A stretch of DNA of 64,000 bases from Acidimicrobiaceae bacterium (GTDB lineage Bacteria; Actinomycetota; Acidimicrobiia; Acidimicrobiales; Ilumatobacteraceae), in contig JACJWG010000011.1 of the NCBI GenBank assembly GCA_020637235.1, positions 62,001 through 126,000 on the forward strand, in the 5' to 3' direction. The translations under genes were made by a program, and so were the position numbers. Below are positions 27,277 through 37,000 of the stretch, piece by piece. The notes beneath the pieces are model-generated. The model was not told the DNA's origin and did not search any database. It saw only the letters and a program-made list of their open reading frames with translations. Within the stretch, counting starts at the first letter, position 1; each line of letters begins with the position of its first letter.

Positions 27277-28236
27277 TCAACGCGCGACGTCGAGCACGCG
27301 CCGCGCCAACGCGGCCGCCACCTCCGGCGTCGACATCACCGACGGCTGCACGACGCAGCGCATCCCCACGGCCTCGACGGCATCGGCGAGGTGGGCATCG
27401 AGCGGGTCGATGACCAACGTCGACGCGACGTCGCAGTAGAGACGGGCGACGCCGACGACCGACGCGTCGTGCCCGAGCTCGAGGAGCATGCGGTCGGCCG
27501 GACCCTTCAGCGCCGCGCCACCGACGATCGGCGACACGGCCACCACCGAGTCGCGCCGGCTCGCGAGCAGGTCGTCGGTGCCGGCGAGCGCCCGGAGCGG
27601 GCCGATCGAGACGATCGGATTGGACGGGGCGATCACCACCACGTCGGCGTCTCGCATCGCCGTCGCAGCCCGGGGTTGCACCACGGCCCGATCGGCGCCG
27701 GCGAATCGGACGGCGCGCACGGGCACCGAGTGCCGCAGGCGCACGAAGTACTCCTGGAACGACACGCTCGTGCCGTCGGCGAGCTCGACCACCGTCGCCA
27801 CCCGATCGTCGGTCATCGGGATCAGCTGTTCGCCGACGCCCCACGCTCGCGTGATCTCGCCGGTCACTTCGGTGAGGCGGGCTCCCTCGCCGAGGCGAGC
27901 GGTGCGGTAGAAGTGGGTGGCCAGGTCGCGATCGCCGAGGTTGAACCACGTCGGCGCGGCCGACGAGCCCACCGGCCGCACCGTCTCGTAACGGGCGAGC
28001 GCGCCCATCGCCGTCCAGGTCTCGTCGACCAGTCCCCATCCGCGCTCGGGGTCGATCGCCCCGGCCAACGTGTACGTGATCGTGTCCAGATCGGGTGAGA
28101 TCGACAGGCCGTGCAACACCGTGTCGTCGGCGGTGTTCACCACGCCGACCACGTCGGTCGTCGGAACGGATCCTTCGGCCCGCAGGGCGCGCAGGAATCG
28201 AGCGGCACCGACGCCGCCGCAGAGCACCGTGATCAT
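27277..28236 (-). CDS. cofD: 2-phospho-L-lactate transferase (F420 biosynthesis)
   Basis: A 319-residue CofD: ITVLCGGVGAARFLRALRAE at the N-terminus, VVNTADDTVLHGLSISPDLD, TWFNLGDRDLATHFYRTARL, VVIAPSNPIVSIGPLRAL and AVSPIVGGAALKGPADRMLL. The enzyme joins a lactyl-, enolpyruvyl- or glyceryl-phospho group from its guanosine-activated form to Fo, giving dehydro-F420-0 or F420-0. The ATG overlaps the stop of the upstream glycosyltransferase by 4 bp (ATGA), an unusual partner for an F420 gene. No cofE or fbiC is in the window. Confidence 0.92.
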   Translation of the reverse strand: MITVLCGGVGAARFLRALRAEGSVPTTDVVGVVNTADDTVLHGLSISPDLDTITYTLAGAIDPERGWGLVDETWTAMGALARYETVRPVGSSAAPTWFNLGDRDLATHFYRTARLGEGARLTEVTGEITRAWGVGEQLIPMTDDRVATVVELADGTSVSFQEYFVRLRHSVPVRAVRFAGADRAVVQPRAATAMRDADVVVIAPSNPIVSIGPLRALAGTDDLLASRRDSVVAVSPIVGGAALKGPADRMLLELGHDASVVGVARLYCDVASTLVIDPLDAHLADAVEAVGMRCVVQPSVMSTPEVAAALARRVLDVAR

Positions 28237-29360
28237 GATGTGCCTCCGGAGAGCTCGTGGTAGAGCGAGACGATGCGATCGGCGGTGTCGCGCCACGACA
28301 GCTGGGCACGGCGCACCGTGCCGGCCGCGACGAGCCGCGCACGCTCGGCGTCGTCGGTGAGCGCTCGATCGAGCGCTGCCGCCAGGGCGACGTGGTCGGA
28401 CGCGTCGACGAGCAACGCCGCGTCGGATGCCACCTCGGGGATCGAGCCGACCGCGGTGGCCACGATCGGCACCCGAGCCGCCATCGCATCGAGCAACGGG
28501 AATCCGAACCCCTCGTCGAGCGACGGGTAGGCGAGCACCGCAGCATGGTGCAGCAGCCACGACCGCGTCCGGTCGTCGACATAGCCGGTGAACACGATCC
28601 GCCGGCCGGCGGACGGATCGCACGCGTCGACGGCGGTGTCGATCGCTGCCCGGTCGTCGCCGTCGCCGCCGGCGATCACCAGCAGCAGGTCGGGGTGCGT
28701 CGCCGCGAGCTCGCCGAACGCCGCCACCAGGCGGGGCAGGTTCTTGCGTCGCTCGAGGGTGCCGATCGACAACACGAACGGACGCCCGTCGAGATCGGCG
28801 AACGGCGCCGTGGGTGACGGCTCGGCCAGCGGCAGCGGGCCGAGCAGCACCACTCGCACGTCGGCGTCGGGCCAGTGCGACGCGACGGCGCGGGCGGTGG
28901 CCTCGCTGCACGCGTGCACCGTGGCACCCCGGCGGACGGCGTGGTCGAGCACGCGTCCGGCCCGCACGACGTCGCCGTCGGCGAGCTCGGGGTGCTCGAG
29001 GAACCAGCAGTCGTACACCGACACGAGCCGGCCGATCGATGGTCCCGTCGGTGGCACGACGTAGTTGGTGCCATGGACGACGGTGGCCGGGCGCACCCAC
29101 CGGTCGACTCGTGGCCGGTCGACACGCGACCACGTGCGGTGCGCCAGCGCCGCCGGCAACGGCAGCCGGCGGACACCCGCATCGAGGGTTGCCCGGAAGC
29201 TCAGCACGTACGGTTCTACCGTCACGCGGCCGTCGACCGCGAGTGCGTCGGCGAGCGCAGCCACGGCCATCCCGATGCCGGTGCGGCGGCCGACGAGCGG
29301 GCCGACGTCGAACGCGACGGTCGTCGCGAGGTCACGAGTCGCGTCGGCGCCCCGGTTCAC
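28233..29360 (-). CDS. glycosyltransferase family 4 protein
   Basis: A 375-residue GT-B enzyme: TVAFDVGPLVGRRTGIGMAV near the N-terminus, FVLSIGTLERRKNLPRLVAA and VLAYPSLDEGFGFPLLDAMA, the GT4 nucleotide-sugar motif. The GTG start at 29360 overlaps the flippase stop (GTGA), and its own stop overlaps the cofD start, so three genes are translationally coupled. The sugar is unknown; the flippase partner suggests an exported lipid-linked glycan. Confidence 0.87.
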   Translation of the reverse strand: MNRGADATRDLATTVAFDVGPLVGRRTGIGMAVAALADALAVDGRVTVEPYVLSFRATLDAGVRRLPLPAALAHRTWSRVDRPRVDRWVRPATVVHGTNYVVPPTGPSIGRLVSVYDCWFLEHPELADGDVVRAGRVLDHAVRRGATVHACSEATARAVASHWPDADVRVVLLGPLPLAEPSPTAPFADLDGRPFVLSIGTLERRKNLPRLVAAFGELAATHPDLLLVIAGGDGDDRAAIDTAVDACDPSAGRRIVFTGYVDDRTRSWLLHHAAVLAYPSLDEGFGFPLLDAMAARVPIVATAVGSIPEVASDAALLVDASDHVALAAALDRALTDDAERARLVAAGTVRRAQLSWRDTADRIVSLYHELSGGTS

Positions 29361-30679
29361 GTCTCGAAGGGCATGTCCGTGAGGGCCTCGAGCACCGAGC
29401 CCTCGTTCGGCACGGCGCCGGCGCGCAGGCGCTGCCGCAGGCCCCACGCGAAGGTGGCCATCGCGGCTGCCGAGCCGATGAGCAGACCGAGCTCGACCCG
29501 ACGGAACACCTCGCCGTCGATCAACCAGGTGGCGAGCACGAACGTCACCATGCCGACCGACCAGCCGACGGCCACCAGGGCGTGGCCGTGCAGGGCGATC
29601 ACGGCCTGGGCGATGGTGAGTCCGAGCATGTAGAACGCGCTGCCGGCGGCGAGCACGGCGAGGGTGCGGCGCGTGAGGTCGGCGCCGAAGAGCAGATCGG
29701 CGGCGAACGGCCCGAGGAACCAGGCGCCGACGGTCCCGGCCACGCCGACGGCGAGCACGAGCTTCATCAGCCGGCGGAAGCCGGTGCGGAACTCGTCCAT
29801 CTCACCGGCAGCCGCCTGGCGGGCGAGGCGGGGCAGGAGTGCGGCCTGCACGGCCTGGAACAGGAACAGCGGGATGCGCGCGAGGATGACGCCCTGCCCG
29901 AACCGGGTGACGAATGCTTCTTCGTTCGCCTCGGCGAGCAGGTTGGTGGCGATCGGGCCGGCGTTCACGAGCGACGCCGCCATGATCGACCCGAGCAGCA
30001 ACCAGCCGAGGTTGGGGGTGACCTCGTGCCAGCTGGCGGGCGGGCCGGGTTCGGTGCGCAGGTCGTGCCGGCTGGCGACGACGATCACCCCGGCGAGCGG
30101 TGCGAGCGCGACCGCCATGCCGAACGCACCGACGCCGGACACGCCGATCCCGGCGAGCGCGACACACAGCAGCACACGAACCAGGCCGTCGGCACCGAGC
30201 ACGATCGCATACGACCGGAATCGTCCCGAACCGCTGCAGATGCCGCGAGCGATGTGAGTGGGCGCATAGGAGGTGATCGCGACGACGAGCGCCGCGAGCA
30301 TCACCCAGTTGCCGCCGAAGTAGTCGTTCGCCAGCCACGGGCTCCCCACCAGCAGCAGCAGGGTGATGAGACCCGCCAACATCGCGCCCAGGGCGACCAC
30401 CTTGGCCACCACGGGACGGCCGCCCTGCCCGAGTGCTCGCCGAGCGGCGAGCGCCCGACCGAGCTCCTGTTCGAGCGGCAAGAAGCACCCGGGCGCCAGC
30501 GCGAACGTCGCGAACCACATGCTGACGACGGGTTTGAAGGCTTCCTCGCTGCCGAGTGCCGCCTCGCCGACGGCGAAGAAGGCGAAGCTCGACAGGCCGG
30601 CCACCATGAGGCCGATCGCCACCGGGAGGGTGCCTTCCGGGAGTGGCATGCGGGAGGTCGTCGAGTCGTTGCGTGCCAC
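29357..30679 (-). CDS. polysaccharide flippase-like multi-pass membrane protein
   Basis: A 440-residue protein with about 12 predicted membrane helices, beginning LPVAIGLMVAGLSSFAFFAV. The pattern (FALAPGCFLPLEQELGRALA, YAPTHIARGICSGSGRF, FQAVQAALLPRLARQAAAGE) fits the Wzx/MurJ-like MOP superfamily that flips lipid-linked sugars. The GTG at 30679 is used as the start. It is divergent from the SpoIID-domain gene by 108 bp and is first in a coupled operon with a glycosyltransferase and cofD. Confidence 0.82.
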   Translation of the reverse strand: MARNDSTTSRMPLPEGTLPVAIGLMVAGLSSFAFFAVGEAALGSEEAFKPVVSMWFATFALAPGCFLPLEQELGRALAARRALGQGGRPVVAKVVALGAMLAGLITLLLLVGSPWLANDYFGGNWVMLAALVVAITSYAPTHIARGICSGSGRFRSYAIVLGADGLVRVLLCVALAGIGVSGVGAFGMAVALAPLAGVIVVASRHDLRTEPGPPASWHEVTPNLGWLLLGSIMAASLVNAGPIATNLLAEANEEAFVTRFGQGVILARIPLFLFQAVQAALLPRLARQAAAGEMDEFRTGFRRLMKLVLAVGVAGTVGAWFLGPFAADLLFGADLTRRTLAVLAAGSAFYMLGLTIAQAVIALHGHALVAVGWSVGMVTFVLATWLIDGEVFRRVELGLLIGSAAAMATFAWGLRQRLRAGAVPNEGSVLEALTDMPFET

Positions 30680-30787
30680 CAAGCCGCCGAGGTTATCCCG
30701 TCGCGTCGCGCGAACCGGTGCGCCGCCGGGCGACGCACCCTCGCCCGGGGGATCAAGCGGCGGTGCGCCCCTGCCGATGACTTCGAC

Positions 30788-33289
30788 ATGATCCGCCGAT
30801 CGACCAGCGCCGTCTCGCGCCCGTCACCAGCTGGCTGCGCGCGCCGGGCACCGAGGTCGCTGGTCGCCTCGGCGGTCGCGTCGGTGGTCGCGTGCGCGGC
30901 CACGGCCGTCGCCGCGGTGGCGACGACGGCGAGCCCCGTCGCCGCCGGTCCGGCGTCGCTCGATCTCGTCGGGCACGGCAACGGGCACGGCATCGGCATG
31001 AGCCAGTGGGGTGCGTACGGCTATGCCGCCGACCACGGCTGGAGCGCGGCGCAGATCCTCGACCACTACTACGGCGGCACGGTGGCCGGCACCACCGATG
31101 CCACGAACATCACGGTGCGGCTCATGAACCTCGACGGGCTGCAGACCCCGGTGATCCACGACGCGGGCGCCCTCGTGGTCGACGGGGTGGCCGGTGGGCC
31201 GTGGCGGTCGGTGGTGGTGCGCGAGATCTCCGACCGCAACTACGGCGTGTGGGCTCGCAGCGACGCCGCCGTGTGCCCATCGGCGTCCGATCCGCTCGTG
31301 GGCTGGACGCAGGTGGCGTCGGGCCTCGGCTCGGTGACCGTGCGTCCGAACACCGACACGTCGGCCAGCACCGACGTCGCCGATCTCGCGGCCGTGTGCG
31401 AACCGTCCGGCAAGGTGCGTTCGTACCGCGGGGTGATCCGTGCCGCCAACGGCACCGAGGGCGAGAACCGCACCGTCAACGAGGTGCCGCTCGAGCAGTA
31501 CCTGCGTGTGGTGGTGGCCTCGGAGATGTCGCCCTCGTGGGCGACGAAGGGCTCGTCGGCGTTGCAGGCCCAGGCCGTCGCGGCGCGCAGCTTCGCGCTC
31601 GCGGAGAACCGCTACTCGTACGCGAAGACCTGCGATCAGATCTGTCAGTACTACCCGGGCGCGGCGTGGCGCACCAGTCCGACCGGGGCCTACACGAAGG
31701 TGGAGTACGCCTCGACCGACGCCGCCGTGCAGGCGACGGCCGGTCAGGTGCGTCGGGTCGGCTCGATCACCGGACCGATCGCGTTGACCATGTTCTCGTC
31801 GTCGTCGGGCGGCTGGACGGCGTCGAGCACGTTGCCGTTCCCCGCCGTGGCCGACCTCGGGGACGCGACCGCCGCCAATCCCCACCACACCTGGCGGGCC
31901 ACCGTGTCGGCAGCCACGATCGCGAAGGCCTGGCCGTCGATCGGCGAGTTCACCGGTGTCACGGTGCTGACCCGATCGGGCGAAGGTGATCAGGGCGGAC
32001 GGGTGCTGACGATCCGGGTCGACGGCACCGCCGGCCAGGTGACCCTCACGGGCGACACGTTCCGGCGTGCGGTCGGACTCCGTTCGAACTGGTTCGCCGT
32101 CGTGGGCGCCGACGGTGCGCCCACCGAGTCCGGGGCGGGGACCACGACGCCGAGCGATCCGTGCGAGGGGCGCGTCGAGCCCGCCGTCACGGCATCGCTC
32201 GCGACGGCACCACCGGCCCGGTTCGAACCGTTTGTGCCGATCCGGTTGGTGGACACCCGTGACGGCACCGGCACCATCGCCCGACCGCTCACCGGCGGGT
32301 GCACGCTGCAGATCACCCCGGAGGTGCCGGCGGGGACCACGGCGGTGTCGGTGAACGTGGTGACGGTCGATCCGGTCGCGCAGGGCTACGTGACCGTGTA
32401 CCCGTGCGGTGTGCCTCGGCCGTTCACCTCGGCGGTGCAGTCGCAGGTGGGCCGGATCGCGAGCGGGTCGGCGATCGTGCCACTCGGTGCCGAGGGCAGC
32501 TTCTGCCTGTTCTCGAACACCACGACCGAGATCGTCGTCGACCTCAACGGATCGTTCGCACCGTCGGCGAGCGCTCGGTACGAGCCGATCGTCACCCAGC
32601 GGCGCTACGACAGCCGGACCAGCCGGATGCTCGGCGTCGGCGAGGTGGTCCGGGTGCCGACCCGTGGGTTCGGCGGCGGTGCCGCCGATTCGACCGCGGC
32701 GTCGATCACGATCCATGCGCTCGACGCCGTGGCGTCGGGATTCGTGACGGCGTGGCCTTGCGACACGCCGCGACCGTGGGCGAGTTCGGCGAACGTGATG
32801 GTGGGCCAGTCCGTGTCGAACGAGGTGGACGTGGCCGTGGGGGCGACGGGCGAGGTGTGCCTGCTCGTGAGTGCACCGATGCACCTGGCCGTCGATCTGA
32901 ACGGGTGGTACGGGCCGTCGGCGACGACCGACTACCACGCGATCGTGCCGTTCCGCCTGGCCGACACCCGAGACGATCACGGGTTCGTCGACGCCTTCCG
33001 ACGACACGTCGACCGGTCGATCCAGGTGGCGGGCACGGGAACGTTGCCCGGTGCGGGCACCGTCCGGTCGGTGTCGGCACAGGTGACCGCCGTCGGGGCG
33101 AACTCCTCCGGTTACGTGACGGTGCACCCGTGCCAGACACCCGTCCCGGAGGTGTCGATGCTGCGGTTCCCGCCCCGGACGAACGTCGCCGTGCTGGTGA
33201 ACACCGTGCTCGACGGCGCGGGGCGCTGGTGCGTGTCGGCCAGCGCACCGACCGATCTGGTGATCGACGTCGGCGGCTGGTTCGGCTGA
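30788..33289 (+). CDS. secreted SpoIID-domain protein with three C-terminal 'VDTR' modules
   Basis: An 833-residue exported protein with an N-terminal signal or anchor to about residue 55. Residues 60-440 are a SpoIID/LytB domain: LVGHGNGHGIGMSQWGAYGY, then VNEVPLEQYLRVVVASEMSP and ALQAQAVAARSFALAE, the amidase-enhancer/lytic transglycosylase-type signature. The remaining 390 residues are three modules, each opening like VPIRLVDTRDGTG and closing like IVVDLNGSF or LAVDLNGWYG. The same modules make up the protein at 47.1 kb. SpoIID domains act on denuded peptidoglycan glycan strands; the modules may bind wall carbohydrate (inference). Confidence 0.85.
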   Translation: MIRRSTSAVSRPSPAGCARRAPRSLVASAVASVVACAATAVAAVATTASPVAAGPASLDLVGHGNGHGIGMSQWGAYGYAADHGWSAAQILDHYYGGTVAGTTDATNITVRLMNLDGLQTPVIHDAGALVVDGVAGGPWRSVVVREISDRNYGVWARSDAAVCPSASDPLVGWTQVASGLGSVTVRPNTDTSASTDVADLAAVCEPSGKVRSYRGVIRAANGTEGENRTVNEVPLEQYLRVVVASEMSPSWATKGSSALQAQAVAARSFALAENRYSYAKTCDQICQYYPGAAWRTSPTGAYTKVEYASTDAAVQATAGQVRRVGSITGPIALTMFSSSSGGWTASSTLPFPAVADLGDATAANPHHTWRATVSAATIAKAWPSIGEFTGVTVLTRSGEGDQGGRVLTIRVDGTAGQVTLTGDTFRRAVGLRSNWFAVVGADGAPTESGAGTTTPSDPCEGRVEPAVTASLATAPPARFEPFVPIRLVDTRDGTGTIARPLTGGCTLQITPEVPAGTTAVSVNVVTVDPVAQGYVTVYPCGVPRPFTSAVQSQVGRIASGSAIVPLGAEGSFCLFSNTTTEIVVDLNGSFAPSASARYEPIVTQRRYDSRTSRMLGVGEVVRVPTRGFGGGAADSTAASITIHALDAVASGFVTAWPCDTPRPWASSANVMVGQSVSNEVDVAVGATGEVCLLVSAPMHLAVDLNGWYGPSATTDYHAIVPFRLADTRDDHGFVDAFRRHVDRSIQVAGTGTLPGAGTVRSVSAQVTAVGANSSGYVTVHPCQTPVPEVSMLRFPPRTNVAVLVNTVLDGAGRWCVSASAPTDLVIDVGGWFG

Positions 33290-33306
33290 TCCGGTTCGGC
33301 TGATCC

Positions 33307-33410
33307 GGGTCGATCAGGCGGGTCGATCAGCCGGGTCGATCAGGCGGGTCGATCAGGCGGGTCGATCAGGCGGGTCGATCAGGCGGGTCGATCAGGCGGG
33401 TCGATCAGGC
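33307..33410. repeat. eight tandem copies of a 13-bp repeat
   Basis: The unit GGGTCGATCAGGC occurs at 33307, 33320, 33333 (the second copy ends in GCC) and every 13 bp up to 33398. Read on the minus strand each copy contains TGA, and because 13 is not a multiple of three the array supplies stops in all three minus frames. The last copy provides the stop codon (33405-33407) of the coiled-coil gene. It sits between convergent genes. Confidence 0.9.
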
Positions 33411-33938
33411 GGCGTTGACGAGCAGGCCGCGCACCTGCTTGCGGGCCAGCTTGGCGACCTCGTGCGCCTGACCGAGCAGAGCGCCCGCCTGGTCGGGCAA
33501 CCGCTCGCCGATCGCGTCGACGGCCTGGTCGAGCGACTGCTCGAGCTGATCGATGCGGCCGTCGAGCTGCGAGATCCGGGCTTCGAGCGCCGCGACCAGC
33601 TCGTCCAGCTGCCCCCGGCCTGCACCGAGCTGGGTGCCGAGCTGGGTGCCGAGATCGAGATCGGGGAAGCGCTCGGCGAACTCGCTCACCTTGGCGGCGA
33701 GCTCGCGGCGGCGCACCTGCGCCTGCTGCACCGACAGCACGCCGAAGCCGATCATCACGTAGGCGGCGTCGCGGAGCACGCCACGCACCTTGTCGGGATC
33801 GATGCCGGCGATGCCGGCGACGCCGGAGAGGTCGATCGTGGGCAACTCGAGCTGGGAGAGGTCGAGCTTGGAGAGGTCGAGCTTGGAGAGGTAGAGCTTC
33901 GAGAAGTCGAACGAGGGGAAGGTGGGCAGTGCGGCCAT
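33405..33938 (-). CDS. hypothetical coiled-coil protein with N-terminal SKLDL repeats
   Basis: A 177-residue protein. The N-terminus is a run of 5-residue repeats (FSKLYLSKLDLSKLDLSQLE) encoded by near-identical 15-bp DNA repeats at about 33850-33905. A short hydrophobic stretch follows (AAYVMIGFGVLSVQQAQ). Then comes LGTQLGTQLG and a heptad-like coiled coil (LVAALEARISQLDGRIDQLE). This amphipathic-repeat plus coiled-coil layout recalls phasins or scaffold proteins, but no family is recognised and no function is claimed. Its promoter is well defined (33985-34013). The ATG at 33938 is chosen because the longer frame overlaps that promoter. Confidence 0.72.
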   Translation of the reverse strand: MAALPTFPSFDFSKLYLSKLDLSKLDLSQLELPTIDLSGVAGIAGIDPDKVRGVLRDAAYVMIGFGVLSVQQAQVRRRELAAKVSEFAERFPDLDLGTQLGTQLGAGRGQLDELVAALEARISQLDGRIDQLEQSLDQAVDAIGERLPDQAGALLGQAHEVAKLARKQVRGLLVNAA

Positions 33939-33984
33939 GGTGGGGATGTCCTTCGTGCAGCGGGGATGATGCGAATGTGCGTGC

Positions 33985-34013
33985 AGTGTAGCGCGGTGTG
34001 CTAACAATTGCAA
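33985..34013 (-). promoter_or_regulatory. sigma-70-like promoter for the coiled-coil gene
   Basis: On the minus strand a -35 TTGCAA (34008-34013) and a -10 TACACT (33985-33990) are separated by exactly 17 bp, about 47 bp upstream of the start codon at 33938. AT content here is clearly above the surrounding level. Confidence 0.65.
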
Positions 34014-34077
34014 GCACACCCTCGGTGGGCTCCCGACCGCCTGACCGAGTGGTCGGGGGTCGCGCCGCTAGCCTCGC

Positions 34078-37000
34078 ATGCTCGTGGAACCCGCCGGCCA
34101 ACTCGCACCGCCCGTCGTGGCCGTGATGGTGGTCCACGAGCCGGACCGGGTGGTGTCGGCACCGACGGGGTGGTTCGACGAGGTGCTCGCCGGACTCGCC
34201 CGGCAGGACTACGCGAACCTGCGGATCCTGGTGCTGCTGGTCGGTGATGCCGACGAACTCCCGGCCCGGATCGCGGCAGCGGTGCCGAAGGCGTTCGTCC
34301 GAGCCGTCGACGTGGGCGACTCGTTCGGACGGACGGCCAATCAGGTGCTGCGCCTCGTCGAGGGCGACAACGGCTTCTTCTGCTTCCTCCACGACGACGT
34401 CGCGCTCGAACCCGACGCGATCCGCGTGCTGGTCGAGGAGATGTACCGGTCGAACGCCGGTCTGGTCGGGCCGAAGCTCGTCGACTGGGACGACCCGACC
34501 GTGCTCCGCCACGTCGGCTACGGCGTCGACCGCTTCGGCGAGGTGGACCCTCTCGTCGAACCCGGCGAGACCGATCAGGAGCAGCACGACGCCGTGCGCG
34601 ACGTGTTCGCGCTGTCGTCGGCGTGCCTGTTGGTACGTGCCGACCTGTTCCGCAGCATCGGCGGGTTCGACGAGGACATCTCGTTCCACGGCGAGGACGT
34701 CGATCTCTGCTGGCGAGCGCACCACCACGGGGCACGCGTCCTGGTCGCGCCGTCGGCGAAGGGTCGTCACCTCGGCCGCCTCGCCGAGCGACGGCCCGAC
34801 CTCGACCACGAGGCGCTCACGGCACGACACCGGCTGCGCACCGTCGCGGCGCTCACCGGTGCCCGCCGCCTCCCGGTGCTCACGGTGCAGTTGGTGGTCG
34901 TCACGCTCGGTCAGTTCGTCGTCGGCATGCTCTCGGGTCGGGTGTCCCGCGCCGTCGCAGGGGTGCGCGGGTTGTTCGCCGTCGTCCCGCGCGTGCCACG
35001 GATCCTCGCCCGACGGCGAGCGGTCGCGGCGGGACGTCTGGTGCCCGACCGCGAGGTCACCGGCCTCCAGCTGCGCGGCAGCGCCCGGGTGGCCGCTTGG
35101 ATGCGTGCGCGCGACGCCCGGCCCGAGTCGCAACGCGCCGGCGGATGGGCGTGGCGTGAACGATCGGGCGCGTCGGTCGCGGTCGGCTGGATCGTGGTCG
35201 TGGTGTTCGTCGTCGCGGGGGCACGCGAACTGCTGGCCGGCGGCGTGCCGGCGTTCGGCCAGTTCCTCCCGTTCGACGACAGCCCGCGCCGGATGCTCGA
35301 CGCGTACGTGTCGGGGTGGAGTCCACAGGGGCTCGGCAGCACCGGCGCGTCACCCACGGGGCTGGGCCTGATCGCGATCGCGAGTGCGGCCACGTTGTTC
35401 CACATGGGTCTCCTGCACACGCTGTCGATCGTCGGGCTCGTGCTCGTCGGCGCGCTCGGGGCGTGGCGGATGACCGGTGCGTTCAGTACGACGCGAGCGC
35501 GCCTCACCACCACGATCGTGTACGTGGCGGTCCCGCTGTCGAGCCAGCTGCTGTCGGTCGGACGCTGGGGTGCCCTGGTGGTGTTCGCCGGCACACCGTG
35601 GTCGATCGATCTGATCCGCAGCTTCGCCGGGCTCGGCCCCGGGCCGCGCGACGAGGTGGGCGAGCGGACCGTGAGCTTCGGGGCCCGGCGTCACGTGCAA
35701 GTGCTGGCAGCAGGGGTGCTCGTCGCAGCCGTGGTCGTCGCGTTCGAGCCGTCGTACCTGTTGGTGCTCGTCGCGACCACGGTCTTGTTGGCCGTCGCCA
35801 CGCTGCTCACCGGCGCCCCGGCGCTCGCTCCCGTCCGGATGCTGGTCGCGGGGGTGGTGGCCGCGGCGGGCGGCGCGCTGCTCAACGCGCCGTGGCTCGG
35901 CCGGCTCGTCGGCGACGGCGGCTGGACCGCATTCGTGGGTCCGCCCACACCCGGCGATCGGGGGTGGTCGGTGCTCGAGCTCGCGACGTTCGACGTGGGC
36001 AACGGGCAGGCGGTGCTGTTGGCCGTCGCGCTGCACGTGCCGGTCCTCACGAGCGTGCTGCTCGGCCGCGGGTGGCGTCTCGGCTGGGCGGTGCGCGCCG
36101 CAGCGCTCGTCGTCGGCTTCGGCTGGCTCGCCGTGCTGGACGACGGTGGATCGTTGCCGTTCCGGCTGCCCGAGGCCGGCATCGTGCTGGTGCCGGTCGC
36201 GATCGGTGTCGCGATCGCCGCGGGCTGCGTGGTCGCTTCGTTCGAACTCGACGTCCGCGGCGGCAGCTTCGGATGGCGCCAGCCGCTCGCCCTGGTGTCG
36301 GTGCTCGCCGTGGCCGTCGGTTGCGTCCCGGCGTTGTTCGCCGTCGGCTCGGGCCGGCACGAGACACCCGTCACCACCATGGTCGATCTGCTCGGCCAGC
36401 TGCCCGACACCGCCGACCAGGGCGACTACCGCGTGTTGTGGGTGGGGAGCCAGGACGTCGTGCCGGTGACGCCCTGGTCGTACGCGCCCGGTATCGGGTA
36501 CGCGGTGACCGAGGGCCCCGACCTCACCGTCGACGACGTCTTCGCCCATCGCCCGGGCCCGGGCACCGAGCAGGTGCGCGACGCGCTCGACGCCATCGCA
36601 GCGGGCACCACCACCCGAGCAGGGCGGCTGCTCGCTCCGCTGTCCGTGCGCTACCTGATCGTCCCGCTCGTCGACGGTGCGGTGAGCACGGTCGACGACC
36701 CGGTGCCGCCTCCGGTCGGTCTGCTCGACGCGATCGGCGACCAGCTCGACCTCGCGGAGGTGTACAGCCCGCCCAACTTCGCCGTGTTCGAGAACCGGGC
36801 CTGGGTGCCGATGCGGAGCGTGCTGACCTCGGGTGGTGCCGACGCGAGCCGCGACGCCGGGCTGCCGGCGCTCGCGCAGAGCGACCTGAGCGGCGCGACC
36901 CCGATCATGGTCGACGCCGACCACCTCGCGGCGGCCGACGCACCGGTGCCGGCGGGCACGGTGCACCTGGCCGTGCCGAGCGACGATCGGTGGACACTCA

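Noticed and set aside
33307..33410. CRISPR array
   Set aside because: The 13-bp units are directly adjacent with no spacers, and no cas genes are nearby.
34000..34007. A half CIRCE-like TTAGCAC motif upstream of the coiled-coil gene
   Set aside because: Only one arm is seen; the matching GTGCTAA arm at CIRCE spacing is absent.
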